Shown: positions 11,614 to 23,722 of the stretch, piece after piece
Numbering within the stretch: position 1 is the first letter of the stretch
Layout: the number at the start of each line of letters is the position of its first letter
NCBI GenBank assembly: GCA_009823395.1
Contig: CM020516.1
Coordinates: 6,912,501-6,976,500, forward strand
Length of the DNA stretch: 64,000 nucleotides
DNA from: Thamnaconus septentrionalis
Lineage: Eukaryota > Chordata > Actinopteri > Tetraodontiformes > Monacanthidae
Direction: 5' to 3'
Notes under the pieces: model-generated
Databases searched by the model: none
Told to the model about the DNA's origin: nothing
Seen by the model: only the letters and a program-made list of their open reading frames with translations
Program-made: the position numbers and the translations under genes

Positions 11614-11796
11614 GGTGAGCCCATGTAAAGTGTGGGTCCGGTCCTGCTCCTCGGCTCGGCTCGGCTCACCTCTGGTTGGCCCGTCAGGTGTCGAGCAGCG
11701 CGTGCCGACGGTGCATCGCGCGCAGGGCAAACTGGGAAGTTTCGCCTCGCCGCGTCCGTTAATCCAGCCACACTGGCCTAATCCAGGCCAGCCAGT

Positions 11797-11852
<56 letters not shown>

Positions 11853-12590
11853 CCCCACTTCCTCTCTCTCTTTCTCCACCACCCTGAATCCCCCACTTCC
11901 TCACCCTGTGGACAGCTGTCCTCTCTCAACACTTCCTCCCGTCTCCGTATTTAAGACGTTCAATGGTTGTCAGTTACCCCTAGGTGGCGCTGCGCTATGG
12001 TCTGAAAGATGTGCCACCAGAAACTGAATTTGAATCAATACTGTGCTGTGTCAGTGTCGCTTTACAGAATGTTAATAATCCGTGATTAGAAATACAACTG
12101 TCACTTCGAACTAAAATCTGTCAGCCAACATAAAGACATTCAGACACATTTCTGCTTGTCATTATGACAAATATAGGAAAATAAGGAACTGTCACTTCTA
12201 ATGTTATATAATATTGAGCATACTTATTAGGGTTTAGATTATTTTATTTACTGATGCCCCCCCCCCCCCCACACACACACACAAATATATACTTGCACGT
12301 GGTGTGTTTGTGGATGTAAAGTTTAAAAATCGTATCCTTGAAATAATAAGAGTTTATTCTATCGCTGTTGAATAAGGCCAGCCTTTAAATTTAAACGAGT
12401 TTCACGATGTTCTCTGTGGATCACAGCCGTAACGTGTCGCTCCAAAAATTTTTAAAAATAAAATAAAATAAAAAATAAATCTCACAAAAAGCGGTGTCGT
12501 TTTGCTCCTCCGAACAGCAGGTGGAGGTAGTGGTGACGGAGTAGATTTATTTCTTTTCTTTTCTTTTTTCTTTTTACGTCACTTCCTCTT
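11614..12590. promoter_or_regulatory. Divergent cnrip1 / c1d intergenic region
   Basis: About 1 kb separates the cnrip1 start codon (minus) from the first c1d exon (plus), so the two are transcribed divergently. The part next to cnrip1 (11614-11760) is GC-rich with repeated CTCGG units. It is followed by a (CT)n tract at 11798-11850 and then by AT-rich DNA. Promoters are inferred from gene position only. Confidence 0.5.
11798..11850. repeat. (CT)n tract upstream of cnrip1
   Basis: About 26 CT units, GA on the cnrip1 coding strand, roughly 185-240 bp upstream of its ATG, in the likely promoter or 5' UTR. Confidence 0.93.
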
Positions 12591-12618
12591 TGCGACAGCG
12601 TGCCGCTTACATCCCGAG
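12585..12618 (+). other. c1d: Candidate non-coding first exon of c1d
   Basis: The sequence CACTTCCTCTTTGCGACAGC leads into CATCCCGAG and a GTAAAT donor at 12619. The matching acceptor is the TTACTCTTATTAG that ends at 12852, three bases before the c1d ATG. The exon start is a guess; the 5' UTR intron itself is well supported by the splice sites. Confidence 0.5.
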
Positions 12619-12855
12619 GTAAATACTACAACAACCCAAATATTCTACTAATTTAATTGTTATTGTTACGGTAACGATCATTAACGACGCTGAATAAGAG
12701 CGATTTCCATTCATACATGTAAAGTTTTTGCAAATAGGTTTTCGTCACTGTTTGCTAACGGCTAACAGCGTGTTTTGCTCCTCATCAGCTGCCAAGGTGG
12801 ACCTTCTGTATTTATTACTAGCTTTTGTATTGTTTTCTTTTACTCTTATTAGGAA

Positions 12856-12993
12856 ATGGCGACGGACTGCAGCGGTGAGGACCACCCCGTCGAGATAGAC
12901 GAGCAGCTCACAGGCTTCGACTCCTCAGTATCGGACGTGAAGGCAATGCTGGATAAATTAATCTCCATGCCCAGGAACGACCAGCTTCAGAAG
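12856..12993 (+). CDS. c1d: c1d coding exon 1
   Basis: Encodes residues 1-46, ending CTTCAGAAG at a GTAGAC donor, phase 0. Confidence 0.9.
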
Positions 12994-14535
12994 GTAGACT
13001 GGAGACACAGAACCACAGCAAATATACTTAGAATTCTTTCGTGCATATCAAAACTGGATAGAAATACAAATGGGAAAAAAGGAGATGATTAGGACAAATT
13101 TCCATTTAGTCAATTAATAGTATTGGGGATAAATGAGTGTTTGGGTCTCATCATCACTGCAGTGTGGATACAACAACCTTAGGGTGACAACCAAAACTCA
13201 ACCACAATGAATAGGAAGCAGCAGGTTTTAGTAAATGGAGCTATGTCAGATGTTAAGGTTTGTGGCTGTGTTTTATCCCCTTTTCTTTATTGTGTACACA
13301 GACATTTGCAGATTTCACAAAGAGAGCAGCCACCTGGTGAAATTTTCAGATGATACAGTACTTCTGACTCTCCTCCAGGGGTCAGAGTCAGACCATAGTT
13401 GTTTGTTTACTGGAGTGATGAAAATTGATCTTAATGTGAACAAAACCAAAGAGCTTATCATTGACTTGAGTAAAAATAGTGGAGAACCTAAGCCAAATAT
13501 AATTAATGTGAACAAGATCGAAATTGTACTTAGAAATAAATATTTAGGCACGCTGTTTGATTCCCAGCTGAAGTGTGATAAAATATATTGAGTCCATTGT
13601 CAAACGAGGTCAGCAAAGAATCCACCTACTAAGAAAACTAAACTTTTTCAACGTCTATAACAACATTTTGTGTATGTTTTATCAGACCGTCATTGACAGA
13701 GTATTTTAACTTTTCCTTTCATCTGCTGGTTTGGTGGCCTGCCTGTAAAAGAAAAAAACAGCCTTTTCAGTATTGTAAAGGTTTGTTAAAAAAAAAAAAA
13801 ATAAATCATTGGTGTCCAGCAGAGGGACCTGACTTGTTTGTGGGAGAGGCAGGTGGTTTGGAAAGCGAAGGGAACAGTTTCTCAGTACAGCCGCATCCTG
13901 TCCTCTGAGTTCACAATGATGCCTCTGGGCCGACGTTTTATAGCACCTGTCAGGAGGACTAATGGATACGCTAAATATTTTATCCCATTCTACATTTTGA
14001 CCAATTTGATGACAGCTGGAGCCTTTGGATCAAGCCAAGCTGGATTTGATGTCTGCCTACACTCTCAACTCATTATTTTGGAGTAAGTCCCCCCCCATCC
14101 CCTGTGCATTGAATTCAGCCAGATAATATGGGATGCAGCTCAGAGAGACAGTCTTGTTTTCTTATTTTCAGTGTACTTGGTGACACAAGGAATAAATCCA
14201 AGGGAACATGGCATCAAACAGGAGCTGGTATGTGTTCATTCATTTCCTTATTTATTTATGCCAGTGTCACTCATTCTATTTATTATGTTTGTGTAACTTA
14301 TGGTTTGTGATTCTCTGTGCTTTAGGAGCGCATCAGGACCTACATGAACAAAGTGAAAGAGATCACGGACAAGAAGAAGCGCGCCGGCCGTCTGGATAAA
14401 GGAGCCGCGGACGCCGTCCAGAACGCTCTCTACAACCCGGACGACAAAGACTCCAGGAAAAAAGCGGCGGCCAAGAAGGCAGCAGACACAGCAGCGGCCG
14501 ACACTCCGTCGGCAAAGCTGTCAAAACGCAGCTGA
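12856..14535 (+). CDS. c1d: C1D nuclear receptor corepressor / exosome cofactor
   Basis: Four coding exons, 12856-12993, 14016-14082, 14172-14227 and 14326-14535 (138+67+56+210 nt), join in frame to 156 aa; human C1D is 141 aa. C1D (yeast Rrp47/Lrp1 homologue) is a small nuclear RNA/DNA-binding protein that partners the exosome nuclease EXOSC10 and also binds DNA-PK. The Sas10/C1D domain spans about residues 12-95. Key segments are [55 protein letters not shown] and [19 protein letters not shown], all close to the mammalian protein. The C-terminal tail is Lys/Ala-rich, low-complexity and longer than in human. The ATG follows a 5' UTR acceptor. Intron 1 is filled largely by a dead LINE. Confidence 0.95.
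13200..13998 (+). mobile_element. Degraded LINE (L2/CR1/Rex-like) reverse transcriptase 3' fragment
   Basis: In c1d intron 1, on the sense strand. Frame 13235-13591 carries [20 protein letters not shown] (an altered form of the catalytic FADD motif) and later [16 protein letters not shown] and [13 protein letters not shown], typical of the palm and thumb of L2/CR1/Rex-type LINE reverse transcriptases. After a stop at about 13591 the homology continues in other frames ([19 protein letters not shown] near 13600-13670, then a C-terminal [17 protein letters not shown] near 13920-13975). The 5' part is missing and there are several stops and frameshifts, so it is a dead copy. The exact LINE clade is uncertain. 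Confidence 0.85.
14016..14082 (+). CDS. c1d: c1d coding exon 2
   Basis: The acceptor GATGACAG has a weak pyrimidine tract. The exon encodes [20 protein letters not shown] plus FW and one base, then a strong GTAAGT donor. Confidence 0.92.
14172..14227 (+). CDS. c1d: c1d coding exon 3
   Basis: The acceptor is TTATTTTCAG. The exon encodes [19 protein letters not shown]; the donor is GTATGT, phase 0. Confidence 0.92.
14326..14535 (+). CDS. c1d: c1d coding exon 4
   Basis: The acceptor is GTGCTTTAG. The exon encodes [19 protein letters not shown] and the Lys/Ala-rich tail, ending at TGA (14533-14535). Confidence 0.94.
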   Translation, partial: ERIRTYMNKVKEITDKKKRAGRLDKGAADAVQNALYNPDDKDSRKKAAAKKAADTAAADTPSAKLSKRS

Positions 14536-15900
14536 GACGTTGCAGCAGCTGTGGATAAACACATAAAACACTTTTGCTCAATGGACAAAAACCCAGATGA
14601 ACCACTGATAAAAAGTTTTTGTTGAGTTTTTTTATGTAAGCAAAATCCTTGAAAATGACTTCATTTTCTTAAGACGTCAAGCAATCAGTGTTGTAATATT
14701 TTTACATGTTTATTTACGTTGTTTTGTGTCAATTTAAGAAAAGTTCTCAAACCATTTAACCTGGGAAGTGCCATAAGAATACATTTGAATTTAGAATTTT
14801 TGAGAAATTTTTATTTCTCTTGTCGGTCAAAGTGATTCTGTGAATCTTTCAATATGCATGATTTTACACATGCCATTGGTGTTGATGAATGTTGAAATAT
14901 AAATACCTCCCTCTTTTTCATCGTTTAATTAATTCCACATTTCAATCTGATCATATTTCATAAATTGGTTTCTGTAGGTTCTGTAGATTGTCTTTGACAG
15001 TTTTTTTTTTTAATGGTTTGTGTTCTCACAGTGTTTGCGCCAACAATTAAAATGAGTCACGTACAAACAGACACTAACACTAACTGCTCTTTCATGAACT
15101 TGTTAGCGTTGCGTATCCCTCCTAAATTAAAACCAACGAGCACATGTGGGTCAAGTTCAGTGACCGTCTGATCATTGAAAGGCCTCGTGATCATCACAGT
15201 GTTCTTGCCGTGAAGACGCTTCCTCTTTACATGAAGGTGGGGAAAAAACATCACATTTGATTAACAAAAAAAACCTCTCACGTTGCTTCATTTTGCATAA
15301 TTTGCCGAGATCTTAATCTGAGTGCGTCTGCGAGTCGGTCCAATCAAGAGGAGGAAACAGTGAGCCTCTGTCTCAGGAATGCGTCTTCGTGTCGTCTGTT
15401 TCACCTTCGTCATCATCTTCATCATCACCGTCTCCTCTCATCCTCCTGCTGCCGCGTCCAGAAGTGACGTGTGTTTGGTCCAGACTTTTCCTCCTTTTTC
15501 CACCAGCTTGTTGTTTCTAATTTCTCCTGAGGGACAAAGTGTCAAAGCTGCTCTGGAGGTTCGGAAAGATGTGGATATTATTTCCCTCCTGGCTGAAACC
15601 TTCCCTCTCTCTGCAGTGAGGTTGGACAAATAAACGCTGTTGCTGGTGAAATCATGCAACCTGAGCAGTGCTGCCAGGCTGCTGAACTGGCTGTTTACCC
15701 AGGCTGTTTACGAGCTTGTGGTCAGGAAGTTTATGTGAGGGAGGGAAAGGCATCGACCTGAGATAAAGGTAGAAAGACTCCTGGAAAAAAAAAAAAATCT
15801 ATTTGTCCTTTACTTCTAAGTCATTTTATAAACAAATCAATTAATCAATCGGGTATTTAAAAAAAATCTGAAAAGCATATTTTGAAAATGTTTTTTTTTT
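14536..15900. other. c1d 3' UTR and start of the gene desert
   Basis: AT-rich and without a recognisable gene. The frames at 15057-15254 (minus) and 15379-15633 (plus) match no family I know and have no splice context. Confidence 0.5.
15046..15051 (+). other. c1d: Candidate poly(A) signal of c1d
   Basis: ATTAAA about 510 nt after the stop codon. No canonical AATAAA was noticed between the two. Confidence 0.35.
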
Positions 15901-16717
15901 GTCTTGGTTGTTTTTATTGCTCCTGCGACCGCAAAGAATCTCCGTGTTGGCAAAGAGCAGAAATAACAACTGTTTTATTTATGGTCGATAATCCTCCGTC
16001 TGACTGCTGTCGTCTGAGTTATAGCCTCAAAGTGCAGCAAGACTCATCCCTGCCGAGTTTTCCTTTCCAAACAGTCAAGAAAAAAAAAAAAAAAAAAATC
16101 CAAAACAAAAAATGTGGAGAGTTTATTCTTTGTGACATCAGGAATTAAACAGTCATTGAAGTTTCCCTACTAGTCCAACATCAACGTACCACGTTTCCAC
16201 TTGACTGGAGAGTGAAATGAAGAGAGCTGGAGTTCTAGGAGCAGGCCCTCACCCTCAAAATTAAAAAAGTCATGATTTTTTGGTCAAAAATCAGAGAAAA
16301 AATTTCAGACTCTGATTTGCCTGACACTCACTGGGACGATAGATTTTCTCTTATTTTTGACAAAAACCATGACCACGCAGTCATAGACTTTTTCAATTTT
16401 TGACCATGTTGAGATTTTGCCTCCTCTCACTCTGTTTCTTGCTCCAGAAGTGAGATGGAGGTGTGTAATTGATGGGATCCTCCTCGTGATTCCTAAAGCT
16501 CCAATGGGACGGCAGCAGCTGCTCCCACATAAATTTTCAGAGGAATTCCTGCAGCACCGCTGGAATTTCTTCTTCCTCCCGGATGACAAATGACGGCCCT
16601 CAGGGCCGCCGCGCACGTTGTTTTGTGTCTCCGTGCGCCAGTGAAAGCAGTTTGTCATGCCAAGGTCGCTGCGTCCTTTTTTGTGCTTGTATTTTTATTT
16701 TGAAATGCAAGAGCGTG

Positions 16718-16720
<3 letters not shown>

Positions 16721-16767
<47 letters not shown>

Positions 16768-16786
16768 TGTGTGTGTGTGTGTGTGG
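16721..16786. repeat. (CT)n then (TG)n compound microsatellite
   Basis: About 20 CT units followed by about 9 TG units. Confidence 0.92.
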
Positions 16787-17599
16787 TGCTGGTCTGTCAG
16801 CCGCTGTGCAGGGAGCTGGACGCTCCCATAAAACCACCATGGATCTGGTGTTCAACTGGTTTAACTGGTGTTTCTGTGTAAACATGAAGGTCCGGGTGAC
16901 TTCACGGCTTCAGAGGAAGGCTCAGGGTTTGGGTTGCAAGAAGGTCGCAGCTTCTCACGTCTCACACCGTCCCGCAAAACAAGTCCCCGAGGATGGATTC
17001 AGTCTGAAATCTCAGCAGGTTCACTGACTTTTCTTGCAGCCCGTTGATTGAAAAAAAACAAAAACCCCACGGCATGTTATTGTCGGGAAACGTCAGGTTT
17101 CCTTCAGACAAACCATGTTGATGTAACCGGGATGAGAAATGAACCTCAGAGAAGCTGCACATCTTCTCTCCCTCGCCGAGGACACTAAGGAGCAACAAAT
17201 CACAGCTTCCTCCTGCTGCAATAACCAAACACTCTGGTGTTATTTCCACTTGGTGTGCAGACGCTGCTACTTTCATGGATTTACACCCGCTCGGCTGCAA
17301 GCCTGAAAAAAAATAAAATAAAAAAATCAAATCTGTGTTTTATGAATGCACGCAGAGCCGTTTCCCCGAGAACAAAGGCGTTTGAATCAAACAGCATCTG
17401 GACCAGCGGGGGCATGGAGGCTCCGTACGCTTGTCCAGAGTTCAACATGAATCCTGCAACTTGTTGGAAGTTAAAGAGCCTCTGGAGCAGCAGAAACCAG
17501 AACCAGTGTGCAGCAGCAGCGTTTCCTCAGAAGAGAGGCTCGCCTGGGCCGCCATCCCCCCCCTCTCCCTCCAACCTCACTTCCCCTTCTTTCTCTCTT

Positions 17600-17690
17600 G
17601 AAAAATATAATGGGGTTTATGGCACATCAATAACGGCCCTCATCGCTCTTCCCGCTCTTCCATGTTTACGGCCGGGATGCTAACGGCGGC
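17600..17690. promoter_or_regulatory. Candidate conserved non-coding element
   Basis: Unique block ATAATGGGGTTTATGGCACA followed by TCAATAACGGCCC and GTTTACGGCCGGG. Called from appearance only. Confidence 0.3.
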
Positions 17691-18439
17691 GCTGGGCGTC
17701 GTAAAGGGACCAAGCTTCCGCAACTTTTTCACCAGGATGTCAATGATGGAGCCACAGAGAGTGAACGAGTGAAAGAACCTCGTGTCCATATAGTGAAGAG
17801 AGTCGGAGAAGAAGTCGATACTCCATATCTACTCCCCCTCGACCTTTGAGAAGCTTTTTTATTTTATTGTATGGCGTTTTTCAGCTAGCTTTCGTTCCTA
17901 ATAGAACCGAGTAGGATCTACTGTCCATGCTGGTGATATCAGAAAATGTAAAAAGCTGGAATGAGTTTTATTGAATATTAGTTTACGTACTGCTGTAAGT
18001 GATCAAATGGTAATAATTAGGCCAGTGTGACTGCTAAATATGAAATATGACAGAAAGTTAAAGCAGCGCCACCTGCTGGGTTTTGGCTCTCCACTGCCGC
18101 TGACGCTTTGCTGGACCTCCTACACTGAGCAACTCAGAGGTCCCGAGGCATGAGGTATCTGGGCCCTTATGATGTCACAAAGGGCAGATCTTTCTGAAAT
18201 GAAGGCAGAAGAAGTAAGAGATGGACTTTTCTCAAAAGTTCCCTGACAGGATTAATAAATAAATGGGTTAATGTCAGCAAATATTGCTCAAGTGAATAAT
18301 AATAATAATACTCACAAAGGTCCACGATGAATAATAATTCCTCCTGTTGGACACAGGGGGGCAGTCTAAGACAGCGCTCCGCTGTTTTTCCCTCCTGAGG
18401 TTTTGCCTTTTTTCTCCACTCCCTCTCCGACTCTCCACC

Positions 18440-18670
18440 TTCTCCGAGCACAGAGCAGATCTCGGGCCAGATTAGCTGCGGCTCGGGCCAGTAATCAGCC
18501 TTATCACATGAGGAACCACAGCAGCACCCAGAGTTTAATGATGGTGGTGATTGTTGTGGAAGCCCCGCGTGGTGCCGCGGCGGCCTGATGAATGACGGCC
18601 GCCATGCGCAGCGCCGTGAGCAGACTGCTGCTGCTCTTCTTTACAAACCCATTAGTTATGGTTGCAACTT
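18440..18670. promoter_or_regulatory. Candidate conserved non-coding element
   Basis: Repeat-free block with CCAGATTAGCTGCGGC, CAGTAATCAGCCTTATCAC, GAGTTTAATGATGG and CCCATTAGTTATGG, typical of developmental enhancers. Conservation is untested. Confidence 0.33.
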
Positions 18671-20364
18671 TCCTCCAGGCTTGTTGGTTTTTTTTCTTTC
18701 TTTTGCTGAGGGAAGTAATTAGACGTTAAAGAGCAAGAGGAAAGTTTTCTGTCTCCCCGAATGACAAGGGAGTTTTTTGGGGTCAGAATGTGACGTAACC
18801 TGTTGACCTTTGACCCAGCCAAGACTGATATATATATATGTTTTTTAATTCTCGCTAATGTACAGAGCAGTTCAGATCTGATCAGTTGCAGAAATCTTTT
18901 TTTTTGTATTTTTTTTGCATTAGCACCAGATGTATCAAGCTGCACATATGCACAAAAAAAACCTCAACTGAATGCTTGATTGACGGGTGAACTTTGATAA
19001 GGTACTTGCCAGTATTGTTAGCAGCTTTAGGAAAACAAACACACAGTGGGAGGGAAAAAAAAGCTTCCACTGAAACGTCTGGGTGCTTAACGTTTCATTT
19101 GCTGCAGGCAACGCGAGCTAATCACGATCTAATGCACAGCTGCCGCACGCCTGGGTGAACCTCAACTGGCTGTGCGTGTGTGTGTGTTTGTGTGCGTGTG
19201 TGTGTGGAAGGCAGTGAGTGGCCTCACCAGTTTCTCCTGTAAACTCCTGCAAGGCTTCACAGCTGCAGCCTGAACCGTCCGTCGTCTTTCCACTTCATGG
19301 CTGCGGGGCAAAAAAACAAACAAAAAAACTAGAAAAAAAGGAAACCCAGACGGATGAAGAAGGAGTAGCTGATCTGCCGCCTCATCCGATAAGAAAGGTG
19401 CTGAGAGACCCTGCTGACGACTAGCCGCCGTGCTCAGAAGGTCCTGAAAAAACAACTTCTTCACATCTCAAAATGACCTGAGTGACGTCATCAGTGCCAA
19501 CAACCAAGTGTACAAGCTGCAAACCATGTCAACACATCCGTGGCCGAAGAAGCTGACAAATAACGGAGGCTAATGTTCGCACATCTAGCTAGCTCCGACA
19601 GTCAACCCTCAGTCTTGTTTTTAGTCTGTAGCAACATTTGCTGACAAAACGTCTTTTAAATCTGTGAGCTTGTCAGACAAGAGTTTGCGGCATAAAAAAA
19701 GGACGGCCTCCACAGTTAAAAGCAACATGAGACCTCGTTCCAACAGCCTGCAACCACCAGCAGCTCTCACCCAGAGACCAGTCCAGTCCAAACCAGTACA
19801 AGCCAACCCAGTCTGACCCAGTCTGACCACGTCCAACCCAACCCAGTCCAGTCCTAATCCTCTCAGCCGCGGCTAGGCTAGCAGTCTTCTTCTTCATCTT
19901 TTTCTTCTGCAGCGATGTGGCTTCGTTGCAGTTAGCTGATGAAGTTGCCACCTGCGTACGTTAGGGTTGCCACCTCGGACTTGGGAGAAAACGGGATTCT
20001 CGATCAAATGCAAAAAAAGAAAAAGGAAATCTATTTCTGTGGTCTTGGCATTTTTTTGGGGGGATTTTGGCATTTTCCCCGGTGCGCCGATTTTTCCCAG
20101 TGGTCACTCGAGGTACTGCAGCAAAAATAATCGCATGGTCAGCAACCTTCCAGGATAGCATCCTGCGAAAACAATTTGGTCATTCCTGTCCGCTGCTCCT
20201 CAGATCAAAGAGGAGCTTCGGCAAAAAAAAAAAAAAGAAAACAAGAAAAAAGAAGCACCTGAACTCACCTCCATTCATCACACAGCCGCGGGCGCTAAGA
20301 AAGCGACGCTGAAAATGAGGCCGCACATGAGAGATGAGGGCCTTCTTCTCTCTCGCTCTCTCTT

Positions 20365-20371
<7 letters not shown>

Positions 20372-20424
<53 letters not shown>
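20372..20424. repeat. (CA)n microsatellite
   Basis: About 26 CA units preceded by a CT-rich run. Confidence 0.93.
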
Positions 20425-20426
<2 letters not shown>

Positions 20427-21427
20427 TGAATTCACAAACTAATTATTATTAAGGGGTGGTGGTACCAGAGCAGAGACTCGGTTCTTCTTCCTCCAGAACC
20501 AACAATGTTTGTTCCCAACAAGAAGAAGCTGAGAAGCTTTTTTCTCAGAAAAAAAAATGAAGACAATGACTCCCGGGGAGGCCGAGTTGAAGTGTTTTCT
20601 CTGTGCCTGGCTGATGCTAACGCAACCAGAGGTCGTTAGCATGAAGCCGTTGTTCTGCCCATAAAGAGATTCGACCATCAGCACAAAAGAACCAAAGACT
20701 CGTAAAAAAACCCAACACAAAAAAAAGAAGAAACAACTTGTCTTGATAACAATGTGCGTGTCTCCCGCTGAGACTCACAACCTGGACGTGCTTAGCCAAA
20801 GGTTTTCTTTTGCCGTTTCTTATACACGTGAATAACTTTGGCGTTGGAAGACGAATTGAGAGCACAAGGAAGAAACATTTCACCGTGAATATGAACCTTT
20901 TGTTGCTCACATCCCAGAGAAAATAAAGAATTGAAATGGACCTGGAAGACGGAGGCGGAAGTCAACAGCCTGTGCAGGTTGTGTTTCACCACTGTGGGGT
21001 TTTTTTCCCCTCTAGATTTAGGTTGCGGCTGATGAATGTTTATGGCACGCAACATAGACGCACAGATCAGCCAATCAAACGTGTCTGATTGGCCAAGTGG
21101 AACTAAATATATAGGAAAAAAAAACAAACACATAAAAACCAAACCAACCCCAAATCAAACAGCTCAGAATGATGTCAGCTTTATTTTTGCATTGATTTGC
21201 ATTTGTTTTTTTTTGTTTTTTTTTAAGAAGGTTATAGAGCGAAAAAGGTTCAGCCTTTTCTTTTTTTTCTTTCATGCAAAATAAATTCCTTAGATCAACG
21301 GACAATTCAAGTTCTGAAGCCAAATACATGGATTATAGTTTTTCTTGCTGTTTTGCTCGTCCACCTCACACAGTCTGATGGCACTGATTCAGCAACAGCA
21401 TCCACAAACAGCATTTCTGATAAATGT

Positions 21428-21502
21428 TGTGAAGCACCTTGTGTTGCATTGTTTTGTGTATTAAAGGCGCTTTATAAATAAAGTTTTAGTTGATTTGATT
21501 TC
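21428..21502 (+). mobile_element. 3' tail of a fish SINE/LINE
   Basis: TGTGAAGCACCTTGTG, then GTATTAAAGGCGCTTTATAA and ATAAAGTTTTAGTTGATTTG. This resembles the widespread fish retroposon tail in which a GTGAAGCAC box precedes a GCGCTTTATAAATAAAG end with a degenerate GATT tail. No body could be recognised upstream. Confidence 0.5.
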
Positions 21503-21527
21503 AAGACCTTTAGGCTCAGGCCTTCGA

Positions 21528-21570
21528 GCTGTGTGTGTGCGTGCGCGCGTGTGTGCGTGCGTGCGTGTGC
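21528..21570. repeat. (TG)n/(CG)n mixed microsatellite
   Basis: Alternating purine-pyrimidine run including GTGCGCGCGTGTG, a sequence type able to adopt Z-DNA. Confidence 0.85.
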
Positions 21571-21879
21571 TGACCTCTTGCATCAGATATTGTGCACAGA
21601 GTCGCTAGCTTGCGGCTCCTCAAATCCCCCATGATTGACCCGTAAAGCTGCGACACCTGTGCCCCCCCCAACCCTCCCCATCCTCCCCCGGCCCCCCAGG
21701 TAGATGCTGAGCTCCAGGATGAGTCGTTGCCTTTGTGTGCTGACATGCTAAAGGCTCAAGGCTAAAGCTAAGGCTTAGCATGTCAGCCAACTGTCACCAG
21801 CAGGGCGGCGGCACATCAGCGAGGGTGACCAGGCTTCCTGCTGGAGGGGAAACAGGTCCGACACACACCTTCAGACCTG

Positions 21880-21885
<6 letters not shown>

Positions 21886-21934
<49 letters not shown>
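21886..21934. repeat. (TG)n microsatellite
   Basis: About 24 TG units. A second tract of about 18 units lies at 22222-22258. Confidence 0.93.
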
Positions 21935-21939
<5 letters not shown>

Positions 21940-22220
21940 AGTTGCCCAGAGTGAAAAGACAAAGGGAAGAGCAGCGAGGTGAGAATGATGGATGACTGCT
22001 GCTGCTACTTTGATCAAACTGAGTTGGAAACATTTTCACGTAGCACAACATTTGTTTTTAGCTTCGATCAACTCGGACTGACTTTCCTGTAGCAAAACAA
22101 GTAAATAAACTGAACTTGCTTTGGGAAGGTTTTTTTTTCCACCTTGTTTGTTTAAAGTATATCTTTCTTGCGTAAAATGCTTCTCTTGGCCGAGTAAATA
22201 TTTATGTTTCTTGCATCGGC

Positions 22221-22259
<39 letters not shown>

Positions 22260-23074
22260 TTGATGGCAGCTCCAGTTCAGAGTTTATCTTCCTCACTCAT
22301 CGTTCTCCGTGTCGGGAGTTTATTTTCTCTATTTTCTCTCGGCCGTGCCGCGATTAGCGCTGATTTATCCGACCTGAGAGAGACGGCGGCCACGCTGGGT
22401 GGGGGGGGGGGATATTTCCACCCCACCCGCCCCTACGCCCCCACATTGACCTCTGACCTTCAGCTCATGTTGCTGGACGGCAGAGCGACAGATGGGAAAT
22501 GGCTGCAACATGCAAACACGGCCCGTTGAAGCTGCGTGTTCATGAACCGATGGACGATGGAACCGTGTTCCGGCGCGGAAGATGAAGACGGAAACAAGTT
22601 GAGTTGGTTTGAAAGTTTCCACATTGTCCCTCAAAACTCTGCAAAGTTCTTTCACGGCCTCGTGGGTTCGTCGTCGTCGCCGCCGCCGCCTTTTCTAATG
22701 TTTAGGCTTTAATTTTCGCCTTTCAAATCCAACTTTACGTCCAACTGGGACACAATAAAAGGGACAAACTTGTCGAACCTTCATTTGATACTTTGCGTTA
22801 CAAATTGTCGTGTTGAAAACTTGATTAAACGGTGATGACATGTCAGTCTGCTCAGTTGCAGTTCGTTCACGTTTTCACACTGAGAGGCTCAAAGATGAAA
22901 TAACTCAACTCACTTTACGTCACAGTAGGAACTTTTCATGGATGCTTTGGATGCAGAGGCGTCAAGCTCTCACCCTGAGCTTGAATCAGCCGTCATGAGA
23001 GCAACTAGAGGCCGCAACAGCACAACGTAATAGTGGTAAATGAATCAGAGAATGAATCATGAATTTTTGAACTC

Positions 23075-23332
23075 AACCCGTTTCCAAATAATCATTTTGC
23101 TCTCCGCTGCTGTCCGGATAATCTAGACTATAATTTATTCACTCATTCCCAAATCTGACTCCATATTGCTGCAATGCCAGAGCACTGAAACATTGGGGAA
23201 TCGCCCATTAAGTCCCAAACGTTGGTCCATGATCATCAGAGGAGAAATGAAGATGAGCAATTCTCTCCTTTTTGTGTTATTTGTCTGCGATAAACCAAAT
23301 CAGGCCGCGTTTGATGGCGCACACGCGTCATT

Positions 23333-23369
<37 letters not shown>

Positions 23370-23512
23370 ATAAGTTCAAGTCGTTAAATATTCATCAGAG
23401 GGCGTCATTGCTCTGGAGCTACATATGGGGCAATTAGAGTAATAGTTTATATCTACATAAACAACTGCCTTCTGGTGCCGAGGAGCTTTAATGTCAAACA
23501 GACAGAGACAGA
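23075..23512. promoter_or_regulatory. Candidate conserved non-coding elements flanking a TG repeat
   Basis: Two repeat-free AT-rich blocks (23075-23332 and 23368-23512) are split by a (TG)n tract at 23335-23366. They include GATAATCTAGACTATAATTT, GCGATAAACCAAATC, GTTAAATATTCATCAGAGGG and GGGGCAATTAGAGTAATAG. Their texture stands out clearly from the surrounding low-complexity DNA. Confidence 0.4.
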
Positions 23513-23513
23513 G

Positions 23514-23515
<2 letters not shown>

Positions 23516-23557
<42 letters not shown>

Positions 23558-23679
23558 TTTCATTGCACGCTTGTCACTTAGCGTGGGATGAATGTATGTA
23601 TGAGTTGTTTGTGGACACGCATGTGTTTGTAATGTGAAACAGACGATGCAGGGCTGGAATTCGCATGCATATGTGCATA

Positions 23680-23719
<40 letters not shown>
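23516..23719. repeat. Two (TG)n microsatellites
   Basis: Tracts at about 23516-23555 and 23682-23719, separated by 125 bp of unique sequence. Confidence 0.92.

Positions 23720-23722
<3 letters not shown>

Noticed and set aside
11284..11904. 206-codon minus-strand frame with poly-CV and poly-RE
   Set aside because: It contains real cnrip1 exon 1 but extends through the CT repeat upstream and the TG repeat of intron 1; the ATG at 11613 and the GTACGT donor define the true exon.
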